64,000 nucleotides of DNA, taken from positions 124,001 through 188,000 of the forward strand of contig JAAEZZ010000004.1 in the NCBI GenBank assembly GCA_018222605.1. The letters run 5' to 3'. Positions 26,931-35,335 of this stretch are shown in pieces. The position numbers were made by a program, and so were the translations under genes. Within the stretch, counting starts at the first letter, position 1, and every line of letters starts with the position of its first letter. The stretch is from Alphaproteobacteria bacterium. Lineage in GTDB: Bacteria > Pseudomonadota > Alphaproteobacteria > Caulobacterales > Hyphomonadaceae. Under the pieces are notes generated by a model. That model was given only the letters and a program-made list of their open reading frames with translations, was not told the DNA's origin and did not search any database.

Positions 26931-27350
26931 CTAGTCTTCTTCCTTGAGAGGCACACCGTAAAGCTCAAGGCGGTGGTCCACCAGACGAAAGCCCAGACGT
27001 TTGGCAATCTCTTCCTGCAGGGCCTCGATTTCCTCGGAATGGAACTCCACAACTTCGCCCGTCTTCACATTGATCAGGTGGTCGTGATGCTCGTCCGGCA
27101 CCTCTTCATAGCGCGCGCGGCCATCGCGGAAATCATGTGCCTGGATAATTCCCGCATCCTCGAACAGTTTCACAGTCCGGTAGACCGTTGCCAAGGAGAT
27201 CGACGCGTCCATGGAATTGGCGCGGCGATGCAGCTCCTCGGCATCAGGGTGGTCATCCGAAGAGGACAGGACACGCGCAATCACGCGGCGCGGTTCCGTC
27301 ATTCGCAGGCCTTTATCGGCGCAAAGTTTCTCGAGTCGATCCATGCGCAT
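26931..27350 (-). CDS. fur: Fur family transcriptional regulator
   Basis: 139 residues. The winged-helix DNA-binding half is followed by the dimerisation half with the metal-site motif HHDHLINVKTGEVVEFHSEE near residue 87. There is no C-x-x-C structural zinc pair, as in many alphaproteobacterial Fur/Mur proteins. It probably senses iron or manganese and represses uptake genes. It is the end of the nfu-tsaB-rimI-fur neighbourhood that is common in this class; a dienelactone hydrolase gene here separates rimI from fur. GAGG lies before the first of two adjacent in-frame ATGs. Confidence 0.9.
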   Translation of the reverse strand: MRMDRLEKLCADKGLRMTEPRRVIARVLSSSDDHPDAEELHRRANSMDASISLATVYRTVKLFEDAGIIQAHDFRDGRARYEEVPDEHHDHLINVKTGEVVEFHSEEIEALQEEIAKRLGFRLVDHRLELYGVPLKEED

Positions 27351-27425
27351 GTTTTGCCCTCACATTGACCTTAAGTCCAGTCAGTTACATCCCAAACAAT
27401 TACGGCTGCGGGTCAAAAGCCCCCC

Positions 27426-28313
27426 CTAACTCAGTTGGCGACTGAAGAAGTCCAGCGTCCGGCTCCAGGCCAGTTTTGCAGCAGCCTCATCATAGCGCGG
27501 CGTGGTATCATTATGGAAACCATGTTGCACGCCGGGATATATGTACGCTTCGTACTCGACATCATTGGCGTCCAGCGCCGCCTTGTAGGCCGGCCAGCCT
27601 GCATTCACTCTTTCATCCAGCCCCGCCAGATGGATTTGCAGGGGCACATCCACATATCCGGCCTGCTCTGCCGTCGGCCAGCCGCCATAATAGGGCACCG
27701 CCGCAGACAGCCAGGGCAAACGCACGGCCATCATGTTCGCCACTGCCCCGCCAAAGCAGAAGCCAACACAGCCGACTTTGCCATTCACCGCCGCATGATC
27801 ACGCAGGAAGGCGGCCCCGGCCATGAAATCCTCAATCATCTCCCCGCGATTGCGCTGCGCCTGCAGGGCGCGGCCTTCATCATCATTTCCGGGATAGCCA
27901 CCAAGCGGAGAGAGCGCGTCCGGTGCAAAGGCCACATAGCCCGCCTTGGCGACGCGCCGGGCGACATCCTTGATATGCGGGTTCAGGCCACGATTCTCAT
28001 GGATCACGACGATGCCCGGCAATTCGCCATTCACAGTATCGGGGCGCACGAAATAGCCTTCCATCTCCCCTGCCCCATCGGGAGAGGGATAGACCAGCAT
28101 CTCTTCATAGAGATCGTCTTCGTCGGGCTCGGTCTGCATCCTGCTATAGTCTGGCAGCACACAGGCCGCGAGAGAGGAGACCGTCAGGCCGCCAACGGCA
28201 TATTTCCCCAGCCCTTCGAAAAAGCCGCGCCGAGACAGATGACCATGACAATAGTCATCATACAGGTCGAATATTTGCTGCGGGATCTCGTCGGTCTTTG
28301 GGGTATCAGTCAT
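27426..28313 (-). CDS. Dienelactone hydrolase family protein with Tat-type lipoprotein signal
   Basis: 295 residues. The N-terminal 25 residues are polar, followed by a twin-arginine motif SRRGFFEG (27-34), a hydrophobic stretch and a lipobox-like SLAAC, so export by Tat and lipid anchoring are likely. The catalytic domain shows the Cys nucleophile in GFCFGGAVAN (near residue 185), an acid in LAGLDERV and the base in GVQHGFHND. The family hydrolyses dienelactone and related esters; exported Tat members have no set substrate. It sits between rimI and fur in an otherwise conserved block, so it is a lineage-specific insertion. Confidence 0.85.
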   Translation of the reverse strand: MTDTPKTDEIPQQIFDLYDDYCHGHLSRRGFFEGLGKYAVGGLTVSSLAACVLPDYSRMQTEPDEDDLYEEMLVYPSPDGAGEMEGYFVRPDTVNGELPGIVVIHENRGLNPHIKDVARRVAKAGYVAFAPDALSPLGGYPGNDDEGRALQAQRNRGEMIEDFMAGAAFLRDHAAVNGKVGCVGFCFGGAVANMMAVRLPWLSAAVPYYGGWPTAEQAGYVDVPLQIHLAGLDERVNAGWPAYKAALDANDVEYEAYIYPGVQHGFHNDTTPRYDEAAAKLAWSRTLDFFSRQLS

Positions 28314-28383
28314 CGCTCAGCTCCTGTCCGGGATCTCAACCTAACATAGCTTATTTCCTGAAATCGCCCAGACCTGATACGCC

Positions 28384-28845
28384 TCAAACGCCAAGCTCAA
28401 GAGATTTTGACATCAGAATGCCGTCTACCGGTATGTCCCGCTTCGCCGAATAATAGCGCGGGCGGCGGCCATCCTCGGTAAAGCCATGCGCCGCATAGAG
28501 CGCGCGGGCGGCGATATTGTCCTCTGCCACATCCAGCGTCATGCGCGACACGCCGCGCTCTCCGCAGCGCGTGATCATCGCCTCCAGCAAGTGGTGGGCA
28601 ATGCCCTGCCGGCGCAGATCAGGATTGGTGCAGACCGTCAGAATGTCTGTCTCGCCGACAATCGTCTGCCCCATGATGAAGCCTGCCAGCTGGCCATCGC
28701 GCTCAATGCCCAGTGTCAGGATGGACGGATCTTTCAGCAGCCCCCGCAAGGACGCCGCGCTCCACGGGTCCGGAAAGCATTTCAGGTGCAGCATCGCGGT
28801 GCGTCCTGCATCGTCCGGCCTCAGAACAATCAGGCCATCCGTCAC
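28384..28845 (-). CDS. rimI: Ribosomal protein S18-alanine N-acetyltransferase
   Basis: 153 residues of GNAT fold. Typical RimI features are CFPDPWSAASLRGLL near residue 23, the acetyl-CoA loop NPDLRRQGIAHHLLEAMI near 93 and the end region AARALYAAHGFTEDGRRPRYY near 118. It acetylates the N-terminal alanine of S18. The gene overlaps tsaB by four bases, a classic arrangement in which RimI and the t6A protein TsaB are translated together. Confidence 0.9.
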   Translation of the reverse strand: MTDGLIVLRPDDAGRTAMLHLKCFPDPWSAASLRGLLKDPSILTLGIERDGQLAGFIMGQTIVGETDILTVCTNPDLRRQGIAHHLLEAMITRCGERGVSRMTLDVAEDNIAARALYAAHGFTEDGRRPRYYSAKRDIPVDGILMSKSLELGV

Positions 28846-29489
28846 TTCCGTGGCTCCGGCAGGGTCGCGTCCGGATCGCGCGCATAGACCGGCGTCGGCA
28901 GATGCTGGGCCGGATCAAACAGCGGCGCCTTCAGCGCGGCTGTGATCGCCGAAGGCGTCAGCGGGCGGATGTCCAGCTTCCCGGCCAGCTCTTCCCCCAG
29001 CGCTTCGGCGCCCTGCATGAAGACCGGCGCATGGAAGCCCACAAGCATGGCCTTCAATTCATCCAGGCCAATCTCGATCGTATCGGCAATGCCCTTGTTT
29101 TCGGACACGCCCTGCACCCACCAAGTCTGGTCCGGCGGGCGTTTCTGGGCCATCAACGCCCCCAGCGCTGTATCTTCCATGCCGGTCGGGATGCCTGCTT
29201 CAATACTGCTGACGCCAATGCAAGGCGCCTGCGTCACAAGGGACAGGCCCCGCGCATAGGCCACACCAATGCGGATGCCCGTAAAGCTGCCCGGTCCGGT
29301 CACCACGGCAAACCGGTCCACCTCATCCAGGCTGACACCGCCTTGGGCCAGCAGGCGTTCGACAAAGCCCGGCAAGGCCTTGTCCTGCCCGCGCGCCATC
29401 GCCTCGCGCGCATCGGCGATAATCTCGCCATTGCGCACCAGTGCCGCTTCCATCGCGGTAAACGCAGTATTCAGCCCAAGGACAATCAT
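28842..29489 (-). CDS. tsaB: tRNA t6A biosynthesis protein TsaB
   Basis: 215 residues of the ASKHA fold. It starts MIVLGLNTAFTAMEAAL and has the family hallmark VVTGPGSFTGIRIGVAYARGL near residue 63. TsaB is the non-catalytic dimer partner of TsaD in threonylcarbamoyl-adenosine formation at A37 of ANN-decoding tRNAs. It overlaps rimI by four bases and lies 16 bases downstream of rutE. Confidence 0.93.
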   Translation of the reverse strand: MIVLGLNTAFTAMEAALVRNGEIIADAREAMARGQDKALPGFVERLLAQGGVSLDEVDRFAVVTGPGSFTGIRIGVAYARGLSLVTQAPCIGVSSIEAGIPTGMEDTALGALMAQKRPPDQTWWVQGVSENKGIADTIEIGLDELKAMLVGFHAPVFMQGAEALGEELAGKLDIRPLTPSAITAALKAPLFDPAQHLPTPVYARDPDATLPEPRK

Positions 29490-29505
29490 GGCGCGTCAGC
29501 CAGGA

Positions 29506-30105
29506 TCAGACGATCCGGCAGGCCTCATCAAAGTGCAGACGCGGACTGCGCGCAAAGATGGAGGATTTGTCGCCATAGCCGAGATTGCAGATCCAGTTGG
29601 CGCGCCAGTTCTTCTCTTCGCCATCCTGATTTTCAAAGAATTCCTTGTTCACGCCGTCCATGTCAAAGCCTGACATCGGGCCGCAATCAAGGCCAAGCGA
29701 GCGCGCCGCCATCAGGAAATAGGCGCTTTGCAGCGTGCCGTTCCGGAAGGCCGTTTCCTCGCGATTGTTGTCGAACCAGGTCTTGGCGCTCGGATTGTGT
29801 GGGAACAGCTTCGGCACCTTTTCCTGGAACTCCATGTCATAAGCAATGATCACGGACCATTTCGCCTCGGACACTTTCTTCTGATTGCCTTCGGATACCA
29901 ACGGCAGAAGGCGCTTCTTGCCCTCTTCCGTTGAAACGAACACAAAACGCGCCGGGCTGCAGTTCGCACTCGTGGGGCCCATCTTCGCCAGGTCGTAAAC
30001 CGCGCGGACCAGCACTTCCGGCACATCCTTGTCGTGGAAGCCATTATAGCTGCGCCCGTCGCGGAAAATCACGTCGAGTGCATGGTCGTTTACCGGGTGG
30101 GTCAT
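29506..30105 (-). CDS. rutE: Malonic semialdehyde reductase (nitroreductase family, RutE/HadB-like)
   Basis: 199 residues of the FMN-dependent nitroreductase fold. The pattern matches RutE: FRDGRSYNGFHDKDVP near residue 15, the flavin-binding PTSANCSPARFVFV near 43, and GLDCGPMSGFD near 137. RutE reduces malonic semialdehyde to 3-hydroxypropionate in the Rut pyrimidine pathway. None of rutA-D, F or G is here, so a general aldehyde or quinone reductase role is possible. In related genomes genes of this type often sit in the nfu-tsaB interval. Confidence 0.85.
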   Translation of the reverse strand: MTHPVNDHALDVIFRDGRSYNGFHDKDVPEVLVRAVYDLAKMGPTSANCSPARFVFVSTEEGKKRLLPLVSEGNQKKVSEAKWSVIIAYDMEFQEKVPKLFPHNPSAKTWFDNNREETAFRNGTLQSAYFLMAARSLGLDCGPMSGFDMDGVNKEFFENQDGEEKNWRANWICNLGYGDKSSIFARSPRLHFDEACRIV

Positions 30106-30209
30106 GACCTTTAAATCCTCTTGCTTTTAACTTTGTCTGTGCGACCCAGCGTGCAGGAGATCGCGTGCCTTATCAATGCACTATGCGCGGCAATATGCTG
30201 TCGTTCCGG

Positions 30210-30788
30210 CTAGAGTACAGCCTCGACGGCGGTCACTTCCGGCACATAGGTTTTCAGCATGTTCTCGATGCCCTGCTTCAGCGTCATCGTGGAGGAGGGG
30301 CAACCGGCACAAGCACCGCGCATCGACAAATGCACAATACCGGTCTCAGGCTCGAATTTGTGGAAGATGATGTCTCCGCCATCCTGCGCCACGGCCGGGC
30401 GTACGCGAGTTTCGATCAGTTCCTTGATCTCGTCGACAATCTCTGCCGCTTCGCCCTCATAGGAAACTTCCGCCTCACTGGCGGCAGACGACTCTGCGCC
30501 CTCTTCCACAACCGGCAGGCCCGCCATGTAATGGTCCATGATTGCGGCCAGCACCATCGGCTTCACGTGTTTCCAGTCGCGGTCGGTCTCCTTGTTGATG
30601 GAGACGAAATCGCTGCCCAGGAACACGCGCTCCACCCCGTCTACCTGGAACAAGGCGCGGGCCAGCAGACTGATGCGGGCGCTTGCAGCGTCAGGAAAAT
30701 CGAACGGTCCCTTGTCGCCAGCCACAGGGTGGCCGGGCAGGAATTTCACCGTATCCGGGTTCGGGGTCGGTTCGGTCTGGATGAACAT
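30210..30788 (-). CDS. NifU/Nfu-type Fe-S cluster scaffold or carrier
   Basis: 192 residues. The N-terminal Nfu domain begins MFIQTEPTPNPDTVKFLPG, as in mitochondrial Nfu1 and alphaproteobacterial Nfu. The C-terminal NifU-like domain has AQDGGDI and the cluster-binding C-x-x-C in RGACAGCPSS near residue 165. It delivers 4Fe-4S clusters to target enzymes. It is the promoter-proximal gene of the nfu-rutE-tsaB-rimI run, with 93 bases of intergenic sequence upstream after the DUF2333-like gene. Confidence 0.92.
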   Translation of the reverse strand: MFIQTEPTPNPDTVKFLPGHPVAGDKGPFDFPDAASARISLLARALFQVDGVERVFLGSDFVSINKETDRDWKHVKPMVLAAIMDHYMAGLPVVEEGAESSAASEAEVSYEGEAAEIVDEIKELIETRVRPAVAQDGGDIIFHKFEPETGIVHLSMRGACAGCPSSTMTLKQGIENMLKTYVPEVTAVEAVL

Positions 30789-30881
30789 GGCCGGAAGCCC
30801 TTTCTACTGTGCGCGTTGCCCTTCAGATGGCGCGCAACACAGGCAGGTTCAAGACGTCACCGTGTGATTAGGCCTGCAGGA

Positions 30882-31940
30882 TCAAGGCGCCGTCGAGGCG
30901 AGCCGTGTCTCCAGAGAGGCGACATTTTCCAGCGCGCCTTCCGGCAGGTCTTCCAACGCCGCCGCCAGATCGCGGGAGGCCTGCTCGGCCTCCACCAGGA
31001 AAAAGCCGATGCTGGCCAGATGATTGGCCATGAACGGGCCATCGCCGCTCTGATTGGAAACGATCAGCGGCTTCATCTCTGCCGCGCGGCCCCAGGCAAG
31101 CTCTGCCTTGTCGAAGGCTGTACTAACAGCCGGCAGCCGCGCCAGACGTGGCTCGGTCATACGGGCTGCCGTCAGCATTTGCTGCGCGACATGCGCACGG
31201 GCCTTTGCGCCATAAAAGCTTTGAATATCCGCCTTGCTCGCCGGCCATTCAACGACATCCTGATTGACCTGCACGGCCAGGTCGACCCGGTCGTCCTTCG
31301 CCCAATCGGCAAACAAGTTCGCTTCGGCTTTCAGCTTTTCCAGCTTGTCCGGCATTACGGCCAGGCCGCGGCCAGCGCGGGAATCATAGCGGTTCAGCGC
31401 CTCGGCGGCCGCAGTCAGGCGCGGGCGCATGTCTTCGCCCGGCACGCCGCGCAGCAGGCGCGTGGCCGCCTTCAGGTCGGAATCGACTTCGCCGCCCTTC
31501 ACGGTCAGCTCGGACAGCATGCGTGTATGGTCAGACAGCGCATCTGTGGTCGCAACCTGCCAGGCCGGCATCGCCGTCAGGCGGGCCTGCGGATGCCAGT
31601 TCGCACGGTCCCCTGCCCAGCCTGCGCCTTCCAGTTCACGGGCGATCTTGTTGATGGCGACACCCACTTCCGGCATCGTCCAGTCCTGCCCGGCGATCTC
31701 GACATGGCTGTCATCAATCTTGTTGGAAGCAACGGTCAACACCGGATAGGCCGCAACGGCCGCCACAACGACACCGATCTTCATCACAAGCTTGGTGCGG
31801 CGCCACCAGCGCTGCGCAAACAGCATCACCGGGCTCGGCTCTGCATAATCAAACGTTACGAGATGATCTGACCCAAGCACGGTAACGGCAGGACCTTCCT
31901 CTTGGTAGGCCGCGGGGAGGCGACTACTATCAAATGCCAT
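30882..31940 (-). CDS. DUF2333-like membrane-anchored protein
   Basis: 352 residues. One membrane helix lies near 52-68 (VMKIGVVVAAVAAYPVL), so about 280 residues lie in the periplasm. These are helical, with a late FMANHLASIGFFLVEAEQASRDL segment that resembles the end of DUF2333 proteins; I am only moderately sure of this family. The function is unknown. The ATG has GTAGAG upstream. A perfect TTAA-N7-TTAA site 74-88 bases upstream suggests control by the cell-cycle regulator CtrA. Confidence 0.65.
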   Translation of the reverse strand: MAFDSSRLPAAYQEEGPAVTVLGSDHLVTFDYAEPSPVMLFAQRWWRRTKLVMKIGVVVAAVAAYPVLTVASNKIDDSHVEIAGQDWTMPEVGVAINKIARELEGAGWAGDRANWHPQARLTAMPAWQVATTDALSDHTRMLSELTVKGGEVDSDLKAATRLLRGVPGEDMRPRLTAAAEALNRYDSRAGRGLAVMPDKLEKLKAEANLFADWAKDDRVDLAVQVNQDVVEWPASKADIQSFYGAKARAHVAQQMLTAARMTEPRLARLPAVSTAFDKAELAWGRAAEMKPLIVSNQSGDGPFMANHLASIGFFLVEAEQASRDLAAALEDLPEGALENVASLETRLASTAP

Positions 31941-32013
31941 CTACTCTACCCTGTTCACATGAAACGCTGGAGACCTGTTGCGTTTACACCACTATGCAGG
32001 CGAATGGGGCATT

Positions 32014-32035
32014 TTAACAGTACATTAACTGTTAA
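32014..32035. promoter_or_regulatory. CtrA-like site inside an inverted repeat
   Basis: TTAA, seven bases, TTAAC on the plus strand (32014-32029) fits the full CtrA box. It is embedded in an inverted repeat with arms TTAACAGT (32014-32021) and ACTGTTAA (32028-32035), six bases apart. The AT-rich patch stands out in GC-rich surroundings and lies in the 191-base gap before the DUF2333-like gene. Confidence 0.55.
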
Positions 32036-32098
32036 ATATCCGCAAAGCTACGGAGTGCCGGCATTTTGACCGGGCCTGGAAAGATGTCGGAAAGTATA

Positions 32099-32115
32099 GT
32101 GGGCCTGCAGCCCAC
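32099..32115 (-). terminator. Hairpin after the PCuAC gene
   Basis: A perfect six-base stem, GTGGGC with GCCCAC, around a five-base loop, 17 bases past the PCuAC stop codon. The minus strand continues TATACTTT, a poor U tract, so termination would be weak or aided. Confidence 0.4.
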
Positions 32116-32131
32116 CGTGCAGAGGCGAGGC

Positions 32132-32593
32132 TTACTCGCCCATGGCGCGGATTTCGGCCTCAGTGGTCAGCGTCTGCTCTTCGCCATTCTCATCCGTCAG
32201 GGTCAGCACCAGCTCGGCCAGATCGCCCGGCGCAATCTGGTCACTGATTCCGAAGAACATCAGGTGTGCGCCGCCGCGTTCCAGTTCCAGCGGCACAATC
32301 GGCGTCGCTTCCAGCCGCTCGACCTTGCGCATGCGCATCACGCCGTCTTCCATGCTCATCGTGTGCAGCTCGGCCTTGTCGGCGATGTTCGTGTCCGCGC
32401 CTGTCAGCCAGATCGGAGCCCCTTCCACGCTCAGCGTCAGGCCGCCCATGGCAACGTCCCGGCCCGGTGCAGGCATCACGATGAACGCATCGGTCACAAC
32501 CGGTACCGGCGTCACGTCCGGCGCTTTCGCTTCCTGGGAACAGGCCGCGAGAGCAGCAACGGAAAGACCGGCAATCAGGGATACAAGACGCAT
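32132..32593 (-). CDS. PCu(A)C-type periplasmic copper chaperone lipoprotein
   Basis: 153 residues with a lipoprotein signal (AALAACS; Cys18). The mature domain has the Cu(I)-binding pattern of PCu(A)C: His and Met in ELHTMSMEDGVMRMRKV near residue 77, then GGAHLMFFG near 107. These proteins deliver copper to cytochrome oxidase assembly. No Sco partner is next to it. CTGGAG lies seven bases before the ATG. It sits 98 bases downstream of trpS on the same strand. Confidence 0.88.
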   Translation of the reverse strand: MRLVSLIAGLSVAALAACSQEAKAPDVTPVPVVTDAFIVMPAPGRDVAMGGLTLSVEGAPIWLTGADTNIADKAELHTMSMEDGVMRMRKVERLEATPIVPLELERGGAHLMFFGISDQIAPGDLAELVLTLTDENGEEQTLTTEAEIRAMGE

Positions 32594-32691
32594 GGGAACG
32601 CTCCAGAATGATTTAGGGTCAGAGGGATAGGCCGAAGGCGCAGAAGGTCAACAAACCAAATCCGCGCAGGCCAAATCCGCGCGGGTCAGCC

Positions 32692-33732
32692 TCATGCGCC
32701 CCAGAAGCCGACCAGCTCCCGCACTTCGCGGATGACCGGGGCAGAGATCGCATCGGCCCGCTCAGCGCCATCCTTCAGCACGCTATCGATAAAGCTGACA
32801 TCATCCAGAATCTCGCGGAAGCGCTGCGTGATCGGGGCCAGATGGTTCACCGTCACCTCGGCCAGCGCCGGCTTGAAGACACCAAAGCCCTGCCCGCCAT
32901 ATTGCTTCAGCACAGCCTCGACCGTCTCTCCGGAGAGGGCCGCATAGATGCCGACGAGATTCTCCACCTCGGGGCGGCCTTCCAGGCCCTCCACCTCGCT
33001 CGGCATGTCGCCCAGCAGGTCGGTCTTCGCCTTCTTGATCTTCTTGGCGATCGTGTCGGCATCATCCACCAGCGCGATGCGGGACAGTTCCGACGGATCG
33101 GACTTCGACATTTTCTTGCTGCCATCCTTCAGGCTCATAACGCGCGCGCCCGGCCCCTTGATCAACGGCTCCGGCAACGGGAAGAAGCCCGGCGCGTCAT
33201 ATTCGCGGTTGAAGCGGTCTGCGATATCGCGGGAGAGTTCCAGATGCTGCTTCTGGTCTTCGCCGACAGGCACATGCGTCGCCTTGTAGGCCAGAATGTC
33301 AGCTGCCTGCAGCACGGGATAGGTGAACAGGCCGACAGAAGCCCGCTCGGCATCCTTGCCGGCCTTGTCCTTGAACTGCGTCATCCGCTCGACCCAGCCC
33401 ATCCGCGCCACGCAATTGAAGATCCAGGCCAGTTCCACATGCGCCTTCACGGAAGACTGCGCATAGATGATGGATTTCTTCGGGTCGACACCGCACGCCA
33501 GGAAGGCCGCTGCAATCTGCCGTGTCTGGCTGATCAGCGCCCCCTTCTCCACCGGCATGGTGATCGCGTGAAGGTCCACCACGGCATAGACCGCGTCCCA
33601 GCCCTCTTGCTGCAAGTCCACGAATTTCTTCAGGGCGCCCAGATAGTTGCCCAGATGCAGATTGCCGGTTGGCTGGATGCCCGAGAAGATACGCTGCGGG
33701 CCGCTATAGGTGGGGGAGTGTGTGTCGCTCAT
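32692..33732 (-). CDS. trpS: Tryptophan--tRNA ligase
   Basis: 346 residues, normal length for a class Ic synthetase. The HIGH-like motif is [13 protein letters not shown] near residue 21, and [10 protein letters not shown] lies near 205. It charges tRNA-Trp in the cytoplasm. It lies 24 bases behind murJ in the order glnD-murJ-trpS, which is a common alphaproteobacterial operon. No leader peptide or T-box is seen. Confidence 0.96.
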   Translation of the reverse strand: MSDTHSPTYSGPQRIFSGIQPTGNLHLGNYLGALKKFVDLQQEGWDAVYAVVDLHAITMPVEKGALISQTRQIAAAFLACGVDPKKSIIYAQSSVKAHVELAWIFNCVARMGWVERMTQFKDKAGKDAERASVGLFTYPVLQAADILAYKATHVPVGEDQKQHLELSRDIADRFNREYDAPGFFPLPEPLIKGPGARVMSLKDGSKKMSKSDPSELSRIALVDDADTIAKKIKKAKTDLLGDMPSEVEGLEGRPEVENLVGIYAALSGETVEAVLKQYGGQGFGVFKPALAEVTVNHLAPITQRFREILDDVSFIDSVLKDGAERADAISAPVIREVRELVGFWGA

Positions 33733-33756
33733 GGGCAGGCGCTTTAGCGCGTTTGT

Positions 33757-35313
33757 CTAGCGCCGCAAAGCCTGCCGGATGTCAGAAATGCGGATTGCAC
33801 CGGTCAGCAGGGCTGCAAAAGCGTATATCACCCCTCCGGCCAGCACGATCAGCACCGCCGCCAGGATCCGCGAATTCAGCACCTGCGCCTGTATCACGGC
33901 CAGATTCTGCAGCATGAACCACACCGCCGCGCTCATCACCGCTGTCGCCAGCGCCGCGCGCACCACGCCGGATACAAGCCGCCCGCCGGGCGTGTACCAT
34001 CCGCGCCGCATCAGCGTCGTCGCCAGCAGGGCCGTATTCACCCAGGCGGCAATGGAGGTCGCGATGGCGAGGCCGATAAAGCCAGCCTGCCCGTTGGACT
34101 TCATCCAGAAGAACAGGCTGGCGCCCAGCACCGTATTGATCAGCACGGATGTCAGCGCATAGCGCATCGGCGTCTTGGTATCTTCCCGCGCAAAGAAGGC
34201 CGGGGCCAACACCTTGATCAGCACAAAGGCCGGCACGCCCCAGGCAAAATGGAACAGCGCATGGCCAGACATCTGCGCATCCGACAGCAGGAATTCCCCG
34301 CGCGTGAAGAACACATCAATCAGGAAGACCGGCGCAATCATCAGCGCCGCCGCCGCCGGCAGGGTCAACGCCATGGCGAGGCCTATCCCCTCATCCATCG
34401 TCCGCCGGCTACCCGCTTCATCAAAGGCGCGCGCCGCGCGGCTGAGGCGCGGAAGGATTGCGACCCCCACTGCCACGCCAACCAGGCCCAGCGGCAGCTG
34501 ATAGAGCCGGTCTGCCGCATAGAGCCAGGATTTCGCGCCCACCTCAAAGCTGGCGAGGGACTGACTGACAATGATATTGATCTGCGTGCCAGAGGCCGCA
34601 ATCGTGCCAGGTATGGCCAGCTTCAGCACCTTCTTCACGGCAGGCGTCAGACGCGGCCAGCCGATCAGGCTGATATGCACTTTCTGGCGGCGCACGCCCC
34701 ACCACAGCACACCCGCCTGCAACAGGCCCGCAAGGAAATAGGCCACTGCCGCCGCCAGCGCCGTCCCCTCTGCCGACGGCGCCACAAAGGCCGCCGGGAT
34801 GAGAGACAAATTCAGCAGCGTCGGCGCGCCGGCAGACAGAATGAACCGCTCGGCCGAATTCAGCACGCCGGACAGCAGCGCCGCAATCGCCATGAAGGTC
34901 AGGTACGGCATGGTGATCCGCGTCAGCAGAACGGCCAGCGCGTAATTCTCCGGATCATCGGCCTGCCCGCCATGGATCAATAGCAAGACCCAGGGCATGA
35001 AGATCTGCGCCAGAATGGTCAGCGCCGCCGTCGCCGCGAACAAAACACGCAGCGCTTCCTGCGCCACGGCCCGCGCGGCCTCATGCCCTTCCGCCTCCAG
35101 TGTGCGCGCATAGGTCGGTACAAAGGCTGACGCGAACGCGCCTTCGGCAAATATGCGGCGGAACAGGTTCGGGAATTGCTGCGCCGTCGCCCAGGCATCG
35201 CCCACCGGCCCGGCGCCGATCTTGGCGATCAGCAATATGTCGCGCACCATGCCCAGCACGCGGCTGCCCAGGGTCAGCGAGGATTGCACCAGGGTGTTGC
35301 GCGCGACACTCAT
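33757..35313 (-). CDS. murJ: Lipid II flippase MurJ
   Basis: 518 residues with about fourteen membrane helices. The N terminus (TLGSRVLGMVRDILLI) and the FRRIFAEGAFASAFVP segment near residue 51 are MurJ/MviN signatures. It moves lipid II across the inner membrane for peptidoglycan synthesis. The gene lies 22 bases downstream of glnD and 24 bases upstream of trpS, consistent with one transcript. Confidence 0.95.
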   Translation of the reverse strand: MSVARNTLVQSSLTLGSRVLGMVRDILLIAKIGAGPVGDAWATAQQFPNLFRRIFAEGAFASAFVPTYARTLEAEGHEAARAVAQEALRVLFAATAALTILAQIFMPWVLLLIHGGQADDPENYALAVLLTRITMPYLTFMAIAALLSGVLNSAERFILSAGAPTLLNLSLIPAAFVAPSAEGTALAAAVAYFLAGLLQAGVLWWGVRRQKVHISLIGWPRLTPAVKKVLKLAIPGTIAASGTQINIIVSQSLASFEVGAKSWLYAADRLYQLPLGLVGVAVGVAILPRLSRAARAFDEAGSRRTMDEGIGLAMALTLPAAAALMIAPVFLIDVFFTRGEFLLSDAQMSGHALFHFAWGVPAFVLIKVLAPAFFAREDTKTPMRYALTSVLINTVLGASLFFWMKSNGQAGFIGLAIATSIAAWVNTALLATTLMRRGWYTPGGRLVSGVVRAALATAVMSAAVWFMLQNLAVIQAQVLNSRILAAVLIVLAGGVIYAFAALLTGAIRISDIRQALRR

Positions 35314-35335
35314 CGCGATTCCTCTGATCGAATTC

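Noticed and set aside
30165-31871. 568-codon open frame on the plus strand opposite nfu and the DUF2333-like gene
   Set aside because: Nfu is certain on the other strand; the composition is that of an antisense shadow.
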